Under the pieces are notes generated by a model. That model was not told the origin of the DNA. It did not search any database and worked only from the letters and a program-made list of their open reading frames with translations. Made by a program: the position numbers and the translations under genes. This document shows, piece by piece, positions 45,600-55,173 of a stretch of 64,000 bases of DNA; the first letter of the stretch is position 1; the number at the start of each line of letters is the position of its first letter. The stretch is taken from NCBI GenBank assembly GCA_903882965.1, contig CAIRZD010000130.1, forward strand, positions 23,305 through 87,304. The letters run 5' to 3'. The stretch is from an uncultured Bacteroidota bacterium (GTDB lineage: Bacteria > Bacteroidota > Bacteroidia > Chitinophagales > Chitinophagaceae).

Positions 45600-47471
45600 T
45601 TACATTATCTTCTTTCCTTTCATCGCATCCTTCAGTGCCCCTTCCATTACACGTTCTGCATATGGGCGGGAAACATCATTGAGTATTTCTGTTTCGTGCT
45701 GTATGCGGTCTTTGTCTTTTGCGGTCATTGCTTCGCGCAATATCTGCATGCGGGTGTGAGTGGTTTCCACTTCTTCCTGCGTGAGCTGGTCGCGATACTT
45801 GGAGAGAAAATTTTCTGTGGTATCGAGCATTTGCTGGGCCTCTGTTGTGGCTTCTACCAATGCGCGGATTTTAATATCGTCTTTGGCATGGGTCAATGAA
45901 TCGAGGAGCATTTTTTCTACCTCTTCATCGGTGAGGCCATACTGGGGTTTTACATCTATGCTTTGTGCTACACCGCTGCGTAGCTCTGTGGCGCTTACCT
46001 TAAGAATACCATCGGCATCAATGAGGAAAGATACTTCCACTTTTGGCAGGCCTGCGGGCATACCGGGGATACCGGTAAGCTCAAACTCGGCCAGCTTGCG
46101 GTTGTCGGCAACAAGGTCGCGCTCACCCTGGAATACGGATATGCGCATACTGCCTTGTCCGTCTTTTTGCGTGGTGTATTGACGGCCTGCCTTGTTGGGT
46201 ATTTTAGAATTGCGGGGCATGAGTACATCCATAAGGCCCCCCATGGTTTCTATGCCGAGCGATAATGGCGTAACATCGAGCAGGAGCATTTCGGTATTGT
46301 TACCGGCGAGAATATCTGCCTGTACTGCTGCGCCTAGGGCTACCACTTCATCAGGGTTTAGCTTGTCATACAGATCCCTGCCAAAGAATTTGCTTACACT
46401 TTCTTTTACCAATGGTACGCGGGTAGAGCCACCTACCATTACTACGGCGTCTATTTGTTCTTTTTTTATACCCGCATCACGGAGTGCATTGGCACAGGCA
46501 GTGATGGTGCGGTCTACGAGCGGTTGTATAAGGTCGTTGAACTCCTGCCTTGTTATGCGCACCGGTGTGCCGTTTATTTCGCTTTCAAACACATCGTTAT
46601 TACTGAGGTGTATCTTGGCTTTTTCGGCGGTGACCCTGAGTTGCTGCATGAGTGTTTTATCAATAGAACTACCAAAACCTAAATCGGAATTTCCTTCGCC
46701 CGGATCTTCCTGCCAGTAACGGGCAACGAGGTTGTCCATATCATCACCACCCAGGTAGGTGTCGCCATTGGTAGAGAGTACTTCGAAAATACCATCATTA
46801 ATTGTAAGTACGGATATATCGAATGTGCCGCCGCCGAGGTCGTAAACGGCTATTGTTTTTTCTTCTCCTTTTTTTGCACCCAGCCCGTAAGCGAGGCTTG
46901 CGGCTGTGGGCTCATTGATGATACGCAACACATCGAGCCCGGCAAGACGGCCGGCATCACGGGTAGCCTGCCGCTGTGCATCATTGAAATAGGCGGGTAC
47001 TGTAATAACCGCTTTGCTGATCGTTGTCTTTAAAATATGCTCGGCCCGTTTTTTTAATTCCTTTAGTATATACGAAGACAATTCTATTGGTGAATAAAAT
47101 TTTTGGCCAACCTGTATTTTTACGAGTGCATCGGTATTGTCATCTATAATATGATAGGCAAAGAAACCGGCATCTGTACTCACATCTTTATAGGATTTAC
47201 CCATAAGTCGTTTTACGGAATAAATGGTGCGCTCAGGTTGGGCGATGAGTAACTCCTTAGCAGGGTTGCCGACAGTGGTATTGCCATATTCATCAAAATG
47301 AACAATGGATGGCACGAGTGTCAGGCCATCTATCTCTTTTAATGCAATTGGCTCGTGAGTATCTCCCCGCACAATAGCAATGAGGCTATTGGTAGTGCCG
47401 AGGTCTATACCTACAATTATTTCTTCTTTTTGAATGCTGCCTGTGGCTATATTGATGGCTATTTTGCCCAT
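45600..47471 (-). CDS. hscA: Hsp70-family chaperone HscA
   Basis: The 623-residue Hsp70 has the ATPase phosphate-1 motif [10 protein letters not shown] (from about residue 20) preceded by a short HscA-like extension ([12 protein letters not shown]), the SVKRLMGKS segment typical of HscA, the [14 protein letters not shown] phosphate-2 motif and [13 protein letters not shown]. It also has a substrate domain ([17 protein letters not shown]) and a helical lid. HscA helps transfer iron-sulfur clusters from the IscU scaffold; no iscU, hscB or ferredoxin gene is next to it here. Its own -7-like box (TACCTTTG, minus strand) sits about 18 bases upstream. The next gene downstream encodes a small membrane-anchored protein. 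Confidence 0.9.
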   Translation of the reverse strand: MGKIAINIATGSIQKEEIIVGIDLGTTNSLIAIVRGDTHEPIALKEIDGLTLVPSIVHFDEYGNTTVGNPAKELLIAQPERTIYSVKRLMGKSYKDVSTDAGFFAYHIIDDNTDALVKIQVGQKFYSPIELSSYILKELKKRAEHILKTTISKAVITVPAYFNDAQRQATRDAGRLAGLDVLRIINEPTAASLAYGLGAKKGEEKTIAVYDLGGGTFDISVLTINDGIFEVLSTNGDTYLGGDDMDNLVARYWQEDPGEGNSDLGFGSSIDKTLMQQLRVTAEKAKIHLSNNDVFESEINGTPVRITRQEFNDLIQPLVDRTITACANALRDAGIKKEQIDAVVMVGGSTRVPLVKESVSKFFGRDLYDKLNPDEVVALGAAVQADILAGNNTEMLLLDVTPLSLGIETMGGLMDVLMPRNSKIPNKAGRQYTTQKDGQGSMRISVFQGERDLVADNRKLAEFELTGIPGMPAGLPKVEVSFLIDADGILKVSATELRSGVAQSIDVKPQYGLTDEEVEKMLLDSLTHAKDDIKIRALVEATTEAQQMLDTTENFLSKYRDQLTQEEVETTHTRMQILREAMTAKDKDRIQHETEILNDVSRPYAERVMEGALKDAMKGKKIM

Positions 47472-47488
47472 AAATTAATTTTGGATGA

Positions 47489-47530
47489 CAAAGGTAGGGC
47501 ATTCAGTTGTATGGATTTTTAGTAAATTTA
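47489..47530. promoter_or_regulatory. Overlapping divergent promoters for hscA and the 369-aa gene
   Basis: On the minus strand TACCTTTG (47489-47496) precedes hscA by 17 bases. On the plus strand TAAATTTA (47523-47530) precedes the ATG at 47536 by five bases. Both match TAnnTTTG/A; neither has a strong -33 element. Confidence 0.45.
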
Positions 47531-47535
47531 TATTC

Positions 47536-48645
47536 ATGGTAAGACTTATCCGGGCTTTCATTTTATTGATCTTAATATGCATAGTTGTCAATGCATATGC
47601 CCAGGACGATTACCGTATTTATCACAGGTGGATCAATAATGCGGAAAGATGTTTCTTTTTAGATGGCAAAACAGATTCTGCTTACAGGTATTATGACATG
47701 GCATTTTCAAAATTTGATTTTGTTTTTGCCAAGGACTGTTTTATGGCAGCACAAATAGCTTGCTATAACAAAAGCGATAAATATATATCTTATTTAAGGA
47801 AGGGCTTTAAAAATGGTTTGCGTCCTGATCATTTGAAATATTCCCGGGTATTGGCTCCATTGATCAAGGATAGCACTGTATTTAAGAAGAAATTCAATGA
47901 TTACAGAGAATTGCGAAAAATTTACCTCAAAAGAATAAATGCTGTTGTATTGAAACAGGTCATTAAGCATGTTAGTCAGGATCAGTCGGAGAAAAATTTC
48001 ATATATTCAGACAAGGATTGGGAAGGAGAAAACGCTTATGCGAAGAAACTTGGAAGGCATATCAGTTTTATCGAGGCTTTATTAAAGCAGGTTGGCTTTC
48101 CGGGAGACAAGTTGTTAGGCATTGACCAGGCCGATATAATGAAAGAGTTGGGCTATGATAGTTCTGATTACATTGATTTGTACAACCTCATCTATAAAGA
48201 CCCGAAATACCATACCGGCAGAGGACAATTTGAAATATGTGATGATTGTATATCGCATGAGCATGTATTTGCATTATTATTTCATCAAGTATGCGCATAT
48301 TGGTTGTTTTCTAAAGATTGGGAAAAATTAATTATATCTGGAGAGGTCCATCCCCGGGAGGTAGCGATGCTATATGATGAGTTTGCTGAACTTTATTACG
48401 CGAATGCAGACCAGGTAAGGAATAAAAAAATAGCCAATATATTTGGATGCGGAAGTATTTGCCTTCCGGGCTGCTATAAAACAGATCAATTTACAGATTA
48501 TAAAAGCCCAAACTGTAGTGCTCATATTACAGACTCTCTCAGAATGGCTTTATATATTAATACATTGGCTGTGGACTCAGCGAAATATATTTTTGGAGAT
48601 ATACACGGATTCAAGACTAAGTTTGGTTTTAGAAATTGCAGGTAA
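47536..48645 (+). CDS. Exported protein of unknown function
   Basis: The track starts at 47485, but the ATG at 47536 begins a clear signal peptide (MVRLIRAFILLILICIVVNAYAQ) just after a -7 box. The mature protein is about 345 residues, rich in Lys, Tyr and Asp, mostly helical in appearance (YRYYDMAFSKFDFVFAKDCF, RELRKIYLKR), with scattered Cys and a GCGSICLPGC segment near the end. The N-terminal half looks like degenerate TPR-type helices. I recognise no family or catalytic motif. It is divergent from hscA. Confidence 0.7.
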   Translation: MVRLIRAFILLILICIVVNAYAQDDYRIYHRWINNAERCFFLDGKTDSAYRYYDMAFSKFDFVFAKDCFMAAQIACYNKSDKYISYLRKGFKNGLRPDHLKYSRVLAPLIKDSTVFKKKFNDYRELRKIYLKRINAVVLKQVIKHVSQDQSEKNFIYSDKDWEGENAYAKKLGRHISFIEALLKQVGFPGDKLLGIDQADIMKELGYDSSDYIDLYNLIYKDPKYHTGRGQFEICDDCISHEHVFALLFHQVCAYWLFSKDWEKLIISGEVHPREVAMLYDEFAELYYANADQVRNKKIANIFGCGSICLPGCYKTDQFTDYKSPNCSAHITDSLRMALYINTLAVDSAKYIFGDIHGFKTKFGFRNCR

Positions 48646-48777
48646 TACGATAAAGTATATATTATTAAATACTACTAGATTACTTGCAACATTATTATAT
48701 ATCCGGTTACCATAAATAATGCCTGTGTTTTTTTGAGTTTTAGTTTATTTTTGTTTCCCTCCTAAATTTTTTGTGCT

Positions 48778-51700
48778 TTGAGATTAAAGTCGTTGGAAAT
48801 AAAAGGGTTTAAGTCTTTCGCGGACAAAACCCATATAATACTGGACAACCCGATAACCGGCATTGTCGGTCCGAATGGTTGTGGCAAGTCGAATATAGTA
48901 GATGCTATCCGCTGGGTAATAGGTGAGCATAAGATCAAATCTTTGAGGTCTGATAACCTTGAAGACCTGATATTCAATGGTTCGCGTACACGCACTGCTT
49001 CCGGCATGGCCGAGGTGTCGCTTACTTTTGAGAATACACGTAACCTGCTGCCTACAGAATTTACCACAGTAACTATAACGAGAAAGTTTTATAAAAGCGG
49101 TGAAAGTGAATACCGTCTGAATGATGTGACCTGCCGCCTGAAGGATATTCATAACCTGTTTCTGGATACCGGGGTGAGCAATGACTCGTATGCGATCATA
49201 GAGCTGGGAATGGTGGATGATATCATTAAGGACAAAGACGGATCGCGACGCAGGATGCTGGAGCAGGCTGCAGGGATATCTATTTACAAAACCCGTAAAA
49301 AAGAAGCCAAGCAAAAACTGGAAGCTACCGAGCTGGATATAGCACGAATAGAAGACCTGCTTTTTGAAATAGGTAATAACCTGCGCACACTGGAAAGCCA
49401 GGCTAAAAAAGCCGAACGTTACTTTGCTATAAAAGCGGAATATAAAGAGGTGAGCGTAGAGCTTGCCAAGGCATCGCTGGAGCATTTTAACGAGCAATAT
49501 AAAACACTCAACGAGCAGCACGATACCGAAACCGACAGAAGGACACAGCTTGAGGCCATAGTGGCCACTGAGGAGGCATCGGTAGAGCAGCAAAAAGTAC
49601 AACTGATAGGTAAGGAGCAGGAGCTGAGTGTGCTGCAAAAACAATTCAATGAATTGGTGAACAGGATACGCCAACTGGAAAGTGATAAAAAACTTGCAGC
49701 ACAACGCCTGGAGCATCTGAAAGAGCGTGAGAAAAATCTTAGCGATTTCCTGTCGGGTGCAGATGGGCAATCGCAAAAACTGGAAGAGTCTATAGCATTT
49801 GCTGAAAAGCAGATAGCTGAAGAGACTGCTATGCTTGAAACCATAAAGGCTGAAGTAGAAACACTCCGTACCACAGTAGAAGAGAAACGTAAAGCATTTG
49901 ACGAAAAGAAACTGGTACTGGAGCAAATGCGCAATGAATACCAGCAAAGACAGCGCAGCCAGTTTGATGCAGAAAAGAAGGTGGCTATTGCTGATACATC
50001 TGTAATGAACCTGCAACGTAGTATGCAGCAAGTGCAAGACGAAAAAGCACAGCGCACAGGGCAAATAACACAGCTAAGTACAGAAAGAACGGAAACAGAA
50101 GAAAAGCTGGGTACCAAACAACAAGAACTGCAAGACCTGGTAGCTAAGCACGAAGAAGTAAAATCTAAAATATTACAGAGCCAGGAGCAAATGGAAACCC
50201 TGCGCGCAAAACTTGTGGAGGAAAACCGCAAACTGGACAGCCGCAGAAATGAACATGACCTGCTGAAATCGCTGGTGGATAGCCTTGAGGGATACCCTGA
50301 CAGTATCAAATTTCTTAAAAAGAATAAAGAGTGGGATAACAATGCACCACTGTTGTCTGACGTATTTGTGGTGAAAAACGAATACAGGACTGCCCTTGAG
50401 AATGTACTGGATAATTACCTCAACTATTATATAGTAGCTAATACCAAAGAAGCAGCAAAGGCAGTATCGCTGCTGGATTCAAATAAAAAAGGCAAGGCAA
50501 ATTTCTTTATCATAGACCACCTTGGCGAATATAAAGCAACTGCATCAGAAGCGCCGGAAGGAGCGGTATCTGCACTGGATGTGGTGACTGTAGACGACCA
50601 GTATGCAGATCTTGCAAAACATTTACTTGGGCATGTATATATAACCAATGAAGACGCAGATATAAGCGGGGTAACGCTGAAGAATGGCAGCCTGCTGGTA
50701 AGTAAAAGCGGTAAAATGATACGCGGCAAGTATACTCTTGGAGGCGGATCAATTGGCTTGTTTGAAGGTAATAAGATAGGCCGTGCCAAAAACCTGGAAC
50801 GCCTTGCTATAGAAATACAGGATCTTACTGCAAAGACAGCTGAACTGAAGCAGTTTATAGCTGATACACAAACCCAGATAACAGGGTTTAACAGTGAGCT
50901 TAATGATAGGGCAATAGAACAAACCCGGCAGGAAATAAACAGATTGCAAAATCATAGTGTGAACCTTGCAAACAGGGTTGAAAACTTTGAGTCACTGAAC
51001 CAGAACGGAGAAAAACGGCTACAGGAAATACAGGCCCAACTGGATAGTACACACGATAGTATACAGGATACCCGCACTGAGCTCGGAAAGATAACTGAAG
51101 AACTACAGACTTTACAGCAAAATATACAGAGTGCAGAAACTGACTTCCGTACGGTGGAACAAGCATTCAATGAGGTAACGGCGCAGTATAACCAGCAAAA
51201 CATTGCCTTTACCCGCCAGCAAAGTAAACTGGATAACCTGACACAGGAATTACTGTTCCGTAACAACCAGCTTACAGACCTGAAAAACCAGATAGCAAGC
51301 AATAGTGAGCAATTGCAGCAAATAACAGTGCAGCTGGAAGAGACAGAAAAACTACTCCATAGCGGGGACAATGAGCTGTATGAATTGCTAAGCCGGAAGG
51401 AAAGCGATGAGCGGATATTAAATGAAAAGGACCGCGCTTATTATGAGATGCGTAATAATATTACTGCCCTGGAAGGCAACCTCAATCAGAAACGCCGTGA
51501 GAAAGAACATGCAGAGGCATTACTGAATGGGATAAAAGAGAAACTGAGCACAATGAAAGTGCAAGTGGCCGGGATGAGTGAAAGGCTGGCGATAGAATTT
51601 AAGGTAGTACTTGATGAAATACTGGATGAGCCACGTACCGGAACGCAAAGTATAGAAGAGCTGACAGCAGATTCAGACAAGATGAAGAAGCGCCTCGAAA

Positions 51701-52308
51701 ATATGGGCGAGGTAAACCCGACAGCGATAGAGGCTTATACTGAAATGAAGGTGCGAAATGATTTTATCGTAGAACAACGTGATGACCTTGTGAATGCAAA
51801 GGAATCATTGCTATCTACAATTGAAGAAGTAGAAAATACCGCCAATTCAAAATTCCGTGAGACATTTGATATGGTGCGTGCAAACTTTGTGCAGGTATTT
51901 AAAGCATTGTTTACAGAAGATGATAGCTGTGATCTGCGCCTTACGGATCCGGATAATATTGCAGACAGCAATATAGAAATATATGCACAACCCAAGGGTA
52001 AAAAGCCAAGTACGCTTACACAGCTGTCGGGAGGGGAAAAGACCCTTACCTCTACAGCGTTCCTTTTTGCGATATACTTAATTAAACCAGCACCGTTCTG
52101 TATACTTGATGAGGTGGATGCGCCGCTGGATGATGCCAACGTCGGTAAGTTCACACAGATGATCCGCAAGTTCTCAGACAACTCGCAGTTCATCATCGTA
52201 ACGCACAACAAGCAGACGATGGCTGCAGTAGATGTGATATATGGAGTGACGATGCAGGAGGCCGGTGTAAGTAAGCTTGTGCCAGTGGATTTCAGGAGTT
52301 TGAATTAA
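48778..52308 (+). CDS. smc: Chromosome segregation ATPase SMC
   Basis: The 1176-residue protein starts at TTG (48778): MRLKSLEIKGFKSFADKTHI is the conserved SMC N-terminus, and no nearby ATG fits. Walker A GPNGCGKS (residues 31-38), two long coiled coils (about 165-500 and 670-1010), a hinge domain at about 501-665 containing AGTALENVL-like and YTLGGGSIGLF segments, the LSGGEKTLTSTAFLF signature (about 1083) and Walker B FCILDEVDAPLDD (about 1108) are all present. SMC dimers with ScpA and ScpB (not here) organise and segregate the chromosome. The cysteine-cluster gene follows after nine bases. Confidence 0.97.
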   Translation: MRLKSLEIKGFKSFADKTHIILDNPITGIVGPNGCGKSNIVDAIRWVIGEHKIKSLRSDNLEDLIFNGSRTRTASGMAEVSLTFENTRNLLPTEFTTVTITRKFYKSGESEYRLNDVTCRLKDIHNLFLDTGVSNDSYAIIELGMVDDIIKDKDGSRRRMLEQAAGISIYKTRKKEAKQKLEATELDIARIEDLLFEIGNNLRTLESQAKKAERYFAIKAEYKEVSVELAKASLEHFNEQYKTLNEQHDTETDRRTQLEAIVATEEASVEQQKVQLIGKEQELSVLQKQFNELVNRIRQLESDKKLAAQRLEHLKEREKNLSDFLSGADGQSQKLEESIAFAEKQIAEETAMLETIKAEVETLRTTVEEKRKAFDEKKLVLEQMRNEYQQRQRSQFDAEKKVAIADTSVMNLQRSMQQVQDEKAQRTGQITQLSTERTETEEKLGTKQQELQDLVAKHEEVKSKILQSQEQMETLRAKLVEENRKLDSRRNEHDLLKSLVDSLEGYPDSIKFLKKNKEWDNNAPLLSDVFVVKNEYRTALENVLDNYLNYYIVANTKEAAKAVSLLDSNKKGKANFFIIDHLGEYKATASEAPEGAVSALDVVTVDDQYADLAKHLLGHVYITNEDADISGVTLKNGSLLVSKSGKMIRGKYTLGGGSIGLFEGNKIGRAKNLERLAIEIQDLTAKTAELKQFIADTQTQITGFNSELNDRAIEQTRQEINRLQNHSVNLANRVENFESLNQNGEKRLQEIQAQLDSTHDSIQDTRTELGKITEELQTLQQNIQSAETDFRTVEQAFNEVTAQYNQQNIAFTRQQSKLDNLTQELLFRNNQLTDLKNQIASNSEQLQQITVQLEETEKLLHSGDNELYELLSRKESDERILNEKDRAYYEMRNNITALEGNLNQKRREKEHAEALLNGIKEKLSTMKVQVAGMSERLAIEFKVVLDEILDEPRTGTQSIEELTADSDKMKKRLENMGEVNPTAIEAYTEMKVRNDFIVEQRDDLVNAKESLLSTIEEVENTANSKFRETFDMVRANFVQVFKALFTEDDSCDLRLTDPDNIADSNIEIYAQPKGKKPSTLTQLSGGEKTLTSTAFLFAIYLIKPAPFCILDEVDAPLDDANVGKFTQMIRKFSDNSQFIIVTHNKQTMAAVDVIYGVTMQEAGVSKLVPVDFRSLN

Positions 52309-52317
52309 AACATAGCA

Positions 52318-52839
52318 TTGTATCAGACTGATCTTGTTGTTATAGCTGCGGCTTCTCTTGAAAAAGAGGAAGAGAACGATTATTTTTTGCGCTCGCTCAA
52401 AAACAGGGATACAGAAGAACTCGATGTTATTGTTCATAGTATTTATGATAAAATAAGTGGTGGTATAGATTGTACTTCATGCGGCAATTGCTGTAAATCG
52501 CTTGTGATAAATGTGAAGCAGGAAGAGATAGCCCCGCTTGCTGCACATCTTAATTTATCAGTCGATGAGACTAAAGAAAAATATATTGAAGAAAGTCAGC
52601 AGGGCAATTGTTTTATTAATACTATTCCCTGTCATTTTCTGGCTGATAATAAGTGCACAATTTATGAGCAGCGCTTTACCGAGTGCAGGGATTTCCCACA
52701 TTTGCATAAACCGGGATTCAAAGCCAGGTTATCCGGAACGCTTATGCATTATGGCAGATGCCCAATCATTTATAATGTAATTGAAGAGGTGAAAGTAAGG
52801 CTTTGGTTTTCTGGAAACGATCAGCCAAGTTTACCATAG
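52318..52839 (+). CDS. YkgJ-type cysteine-cluster protein
   Basis: The 173-residue product starts at TTG (52318), nine bases after smc. It carries the YkgJ/UPF0153-type cysteine cluster: [14 protein letters not shown] (CxxCxxCC) and further Cys in [27 protein letters not shown] and RCPII. This pattern suggests a metal site, probably zinc or Fe-S, but the family's reaction is unknown. It is cytosolic. It converges with and overlaps the J-domain gene by 19 bases. A downstream start cannot be excluded because there is no ATG near the N-terminus. Confidence 0.85.
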   Translation: MYQTDLVVIAAASLEKEEENDYFLRSLKNRDTEELDVIVHSIYDKISGGIDCTSCGNCCKSLVINVKQEEIAPLAAHLNLSVDETKEKYIEESQQGNCFINTIPCHFLADNKCTIYEQRFTECRDFPHLHKPGFKARLSGTLMHYGRCPIIYNVIEEVKVRLWFSGNDQPSLP

Positions 52840-53471
52840 TAATACATGAGCACGCATAGTGCAAGTGTGATGAGAATAATAAAATAGGGCAATAATTTTT
52901 CCTGCCGGGATTTTCTCATTCTTTCATCAACATGTTCTTCAATAGCTTGCAGCATTCCGGCATCTCCTGCAGCAAGGATTACCAGGCGTTTTTCTATTTC
53001 ATCGAGGTATATTGCTTTTAGTTTGTGGGTAGCTTTCAGTATTTGTGTGATAATACTGTTATTTATTTCTTTGTCATTATAATGTTGTAATATACCAAGA
53101 TGTGCATCTGTGAGTATGAGCAGAATATATGCCTGTAAGGCTCCCTGGCTCATACGGTGTGTATCGATTGCTGCCAGGCTGGTATTTAATTGGGAGCAGA
53201 TATTCAGTAGCCATTTAGGTGTTATTTCTTCCTGTTGTTTTGTTTTACTACTCATTCCGGAAAGCCAGCGCTCATCATCATAAGCATCCCGTTTATAGGA
53301 ATCAGAGAGTGTTGCATATGCTTCCTGTATCTCTTTAAAGTGGGCTTCTGAAAACGAGTTATCAGGGTTTTTATCGGGGTGGTATTTGAAAGCCAGGGCA
53401 CGGTATGCTTTTTTAATCTCCGCTATGGTGGCAGAGGGTTTTATACCCAATATTTTGTAATAGTCTTTCAT
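52821..53471 (-). CDS. J-domain protein with C-terminal membrane anchor
   Basis: The 216-residue protein begins with a canonical J-domain (residues about 2-68) containing HPD in [13 protein letters not shown] and the helix IKKAYRAL, so it can stimulate an Hsp70 ATPase. The middle is helical without a zinc-finger or Gly/Phe region. The last 25 residues are a hydrophobic tail anchor ([20 protein letters not shown]). It is therefore a type III J-protein probably fixed to the inner membrane facing the cytosol, recruiting DnaK. Substrates are unknown. Confidence 0.88.
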   Translation of the reverse strand: MKDYYKILGIKPSATIAEIKKAYRALAFKYHPDKNPDNSFSEAHFKEIQEAYATLSDSYKRDAYDDERWLSGMSSKTKQQEEITPKWLLNICSQLNTSLAAIDTHRMSQGALQAYILLILTDAHLGILQHYNDKEINNSIITQILKATHKLKAIYLDEIEKRLVILAAGDAGMLQAIEEHVDERMRKSRQEKLLPYFIILITLALCVLMYYYGKLG

Positions 53472-53522
53472 ACTTCCGCCACTTAAAGAGCAGTCCTTAT
53501 GTAATATGGATTGATCAGCAAT

Positions 53523-54140
53523 TTACTTTGTATCCTTGTATTTCCAAAGGTAAAAACAAGCGTAGGTGCGGTAAGGTGCCCATTTAGCAGATATTTTCAG
53601 CATTTTTTCACGAAGCCCTTTTTTATCTGCTATATCCAGTTTATAAACTTTTGCCATTGCTTGTTGGATGCCAAGGTCATCAGCGGCAAAAACATCTTCA
53701 CGCCCCAGCGTGAACATAAGCAACATTTCTACCGTCCATCTGCCAACGCCTTTTATTGGGGTGAGAAAAGCAATTACCTCTTCATCGCTCATTTTGTTTA
53801 GCTTTTTATCATCAGCATTATGCTCCAGCAGGTACTTTGCTACATTTTGTACATAATTGACTTTGGCATTAGACAGGCCTATTGCACGCAGTTTGTCAAA
53901 TGGGGTATCAATGATTTGCTGTGGTGTGGGCTCTTCGCTGCCATATAATTCGAGGAAGCGTTTGAAAATTACTTCTGCTACACGGGTAGATAATTGCTGG
54001 CTCATGATAGATGCACAAAGACGCAGGCATATGTTTTTTCTTTTCTTTAGTTTATAGGGCTCTACGGTTTCCAGTAAACGGAGTAGTTTCTTATCTTTAG
54101 ATAAGTGCTCAATATGTGCAGTGGATGATCTTGCGGCCAT
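53523..54140 (-). CDS. DNA-3-methyladenine glycosylase, AlkA-type
   Basis: The 205-residue enzyme belongs to the HhH-GPD base-excision repair superfamily. [19 protein letters not shown], the helix-hairpin-helix [18 protein letters not shown] and [14 protein letters not shown] (with the catalytic Asp following the HhH) are all present. These enzymes remove alkylated bases such as 3-methyladenine. It lacks the N-terminal domain of E. coli AlkA and the C-terminal Fe-S cluster of EndoIII, consistent with the short AlkA type. It lies 51 bases upstream of the J-domain gene on the same strand. Confidence 0.9.
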   Translation of the reverse strand: MAARSSTAHIEHLSKDKKLLRLLETVEPYKLKKRKNICLRLCASIMSQQLSTRVAEVIFKRFLELYGSEEPTPQQIIDTPFDKLRAIGLSNAKVNYVQNVAKYLLEHNADDKKLNKMSDEEVIAFLTPIKGVGRWTVEMLLMFTLGREDVFAADDLGIQQAMAKVYKLDIADKKGLREKMLKISAKWAPYRTYACFYLWKYKDTK

Positions 54141-54232
54141 GACTTAAATTTATGCATTTAACGAATACTGCATCCGGAATTTATTGAGTCGCTACGTTAT
54201 AAATACCTTCTATCAATCTATAGTAATAAGAA

Positions 54233-54264
54233 TTTGCAAATAGATGTATATACATGTAACTTTG
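54233..54264 (+). promoter_or_regulatory. Promoter TTTG-N20-TAACTTTG for ygiD-like gene
   Basis: TTTG at 54233-54236 and an exact TAnnTTTG box (TAACTTTG) at 54257-54264 with a 20-base spacer form the cleanest promoter in the window. The predicted leader is about 20 bases. Confidence 0.65.
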
Positions 54265-54291
54265 TAAAAGGAAGTTTTTTTAAATAGTAAT

Positions 54292-55173
54292 ATGCACAGG
54301 CGTACATTATTAAAAGCAGGTGGCCTATTTGCCATCACACAAGTTATGGGATCTACATTATCAGCTTTAGAAGCGCTGGGGGGTAATTTATCCCCGTCAG
54401 TAAGAATGCCGGTTATGTTTGTAGGGCATGGAAGTCCTATGAATGCTATAGAAGACAATAAATATCATAAAAGCTGGCAGGCAATGGGTAAAACATTGCC
54501 AAGACCGCAGGCAATATTATCGGTATCAGCACACTGGATAACAAAAGGCACGAAAGTGACAGTGATGAGCAAGCCGAAAACGATACATGATTTTGGGGGT
54601 TTTCCAAAGCAACTATTCGACCAGGAATATCCTGCACCTGGTTCACCTGAATTTGCAAAGCTTACAAAAGAATTAGTTACATACAGCCATATACAGACCG
54701 ATGAAAGCTGGGGGCTTGATCATGGCACATGGAGTGTATTATTGCCAATGTACCCCGCTGCAGATATACCGGTATACCAGCTTAGCCTTGATTACGACCA
54801 GCCACCAACATATCATTACGAGATAGGAAAGCAGTTAAGTAAATTAAGGGAGAAAGGGGTGCTGATAATAGGCAGTGGAAACCTTGTGCATAATCTGCGC
54901 GAGATTGACTGGAGTGGAGGAAACAAGGTGTATGACTGGGCAAGGGAATTCGACAGTAAATTTACAGAGTGGATGAATAAAGGCGACCATGCTTCTATTC
55001 TCAATTATCAAAAAATACTAGGCAATACTGCTACTATGGCTCACCCGAGTTATGATCATTTATTGCCGCTGTTCTATATACTTGGCCTTCAGCAAAAAAA
55101 TGAACACATCACTTACTTCAATGACCAGTTTGATATGGCGTCAATATCTATGCGATCTATGGTGATACAGTAG
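54292..55173 (+). CDS. YgiD/LigB-type extradiol dioxygenase
   Basis: The 293-residue protein matches the class III extradiol dioxygenase family of E. coli YgiD (4,5-DOPA dioxygenase). Expected metal-ligand regions are seen: FVGHGSPMNAI, LSVSAHWITKG, LDHGTWSVLLPMYP and GSGNLVHNLREIDW. These enzymes use a non-haem metal to cleave catechols next to a hydroxyl; the natural substrate here is unknown. Unlike cytosolic YgiD it carries an N-terminal extension (MHRRTLLKAGGLFAITQVMG) that looks like a twin-arginine signal, suggesting folded export. The 3' end overlaps the convergent permease gene by 17 bases. Confidence 0.88.
   Translation: MHRRTLLKAGGLFAITQVMGSTLSALEALGGNLSPSVRMPVMFVGHGSPMNAIEDNKYHKSWQAMGKTLPRPQAILSVSAHWITKGTKVTVMSKPKTIHDFGGFPKQLFDQEYPAPGSPEFAKLTKELVTYSHIQTDESWGLDHGTWSVLLPMYPAADIPVYQLSLDYDQPPTYHYEIGKQLSKLREKGVLIIGSGNLVHNLREIDWSGGNKVYDWAREFDSKFTEWMNKGDHASILNYQKILGNTATMAHPSYDHLLPLFYILGLQQKNEHITYFNDQFDMASISMRSMVIQ

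Noticed and set aside
48784-50064. 426-aa minus-strand ORF
   Set aside because: It lies wholly inside smc in another frame, has Cys/Leu/Phe-biased composition and no domains; it is a shadow ORF.
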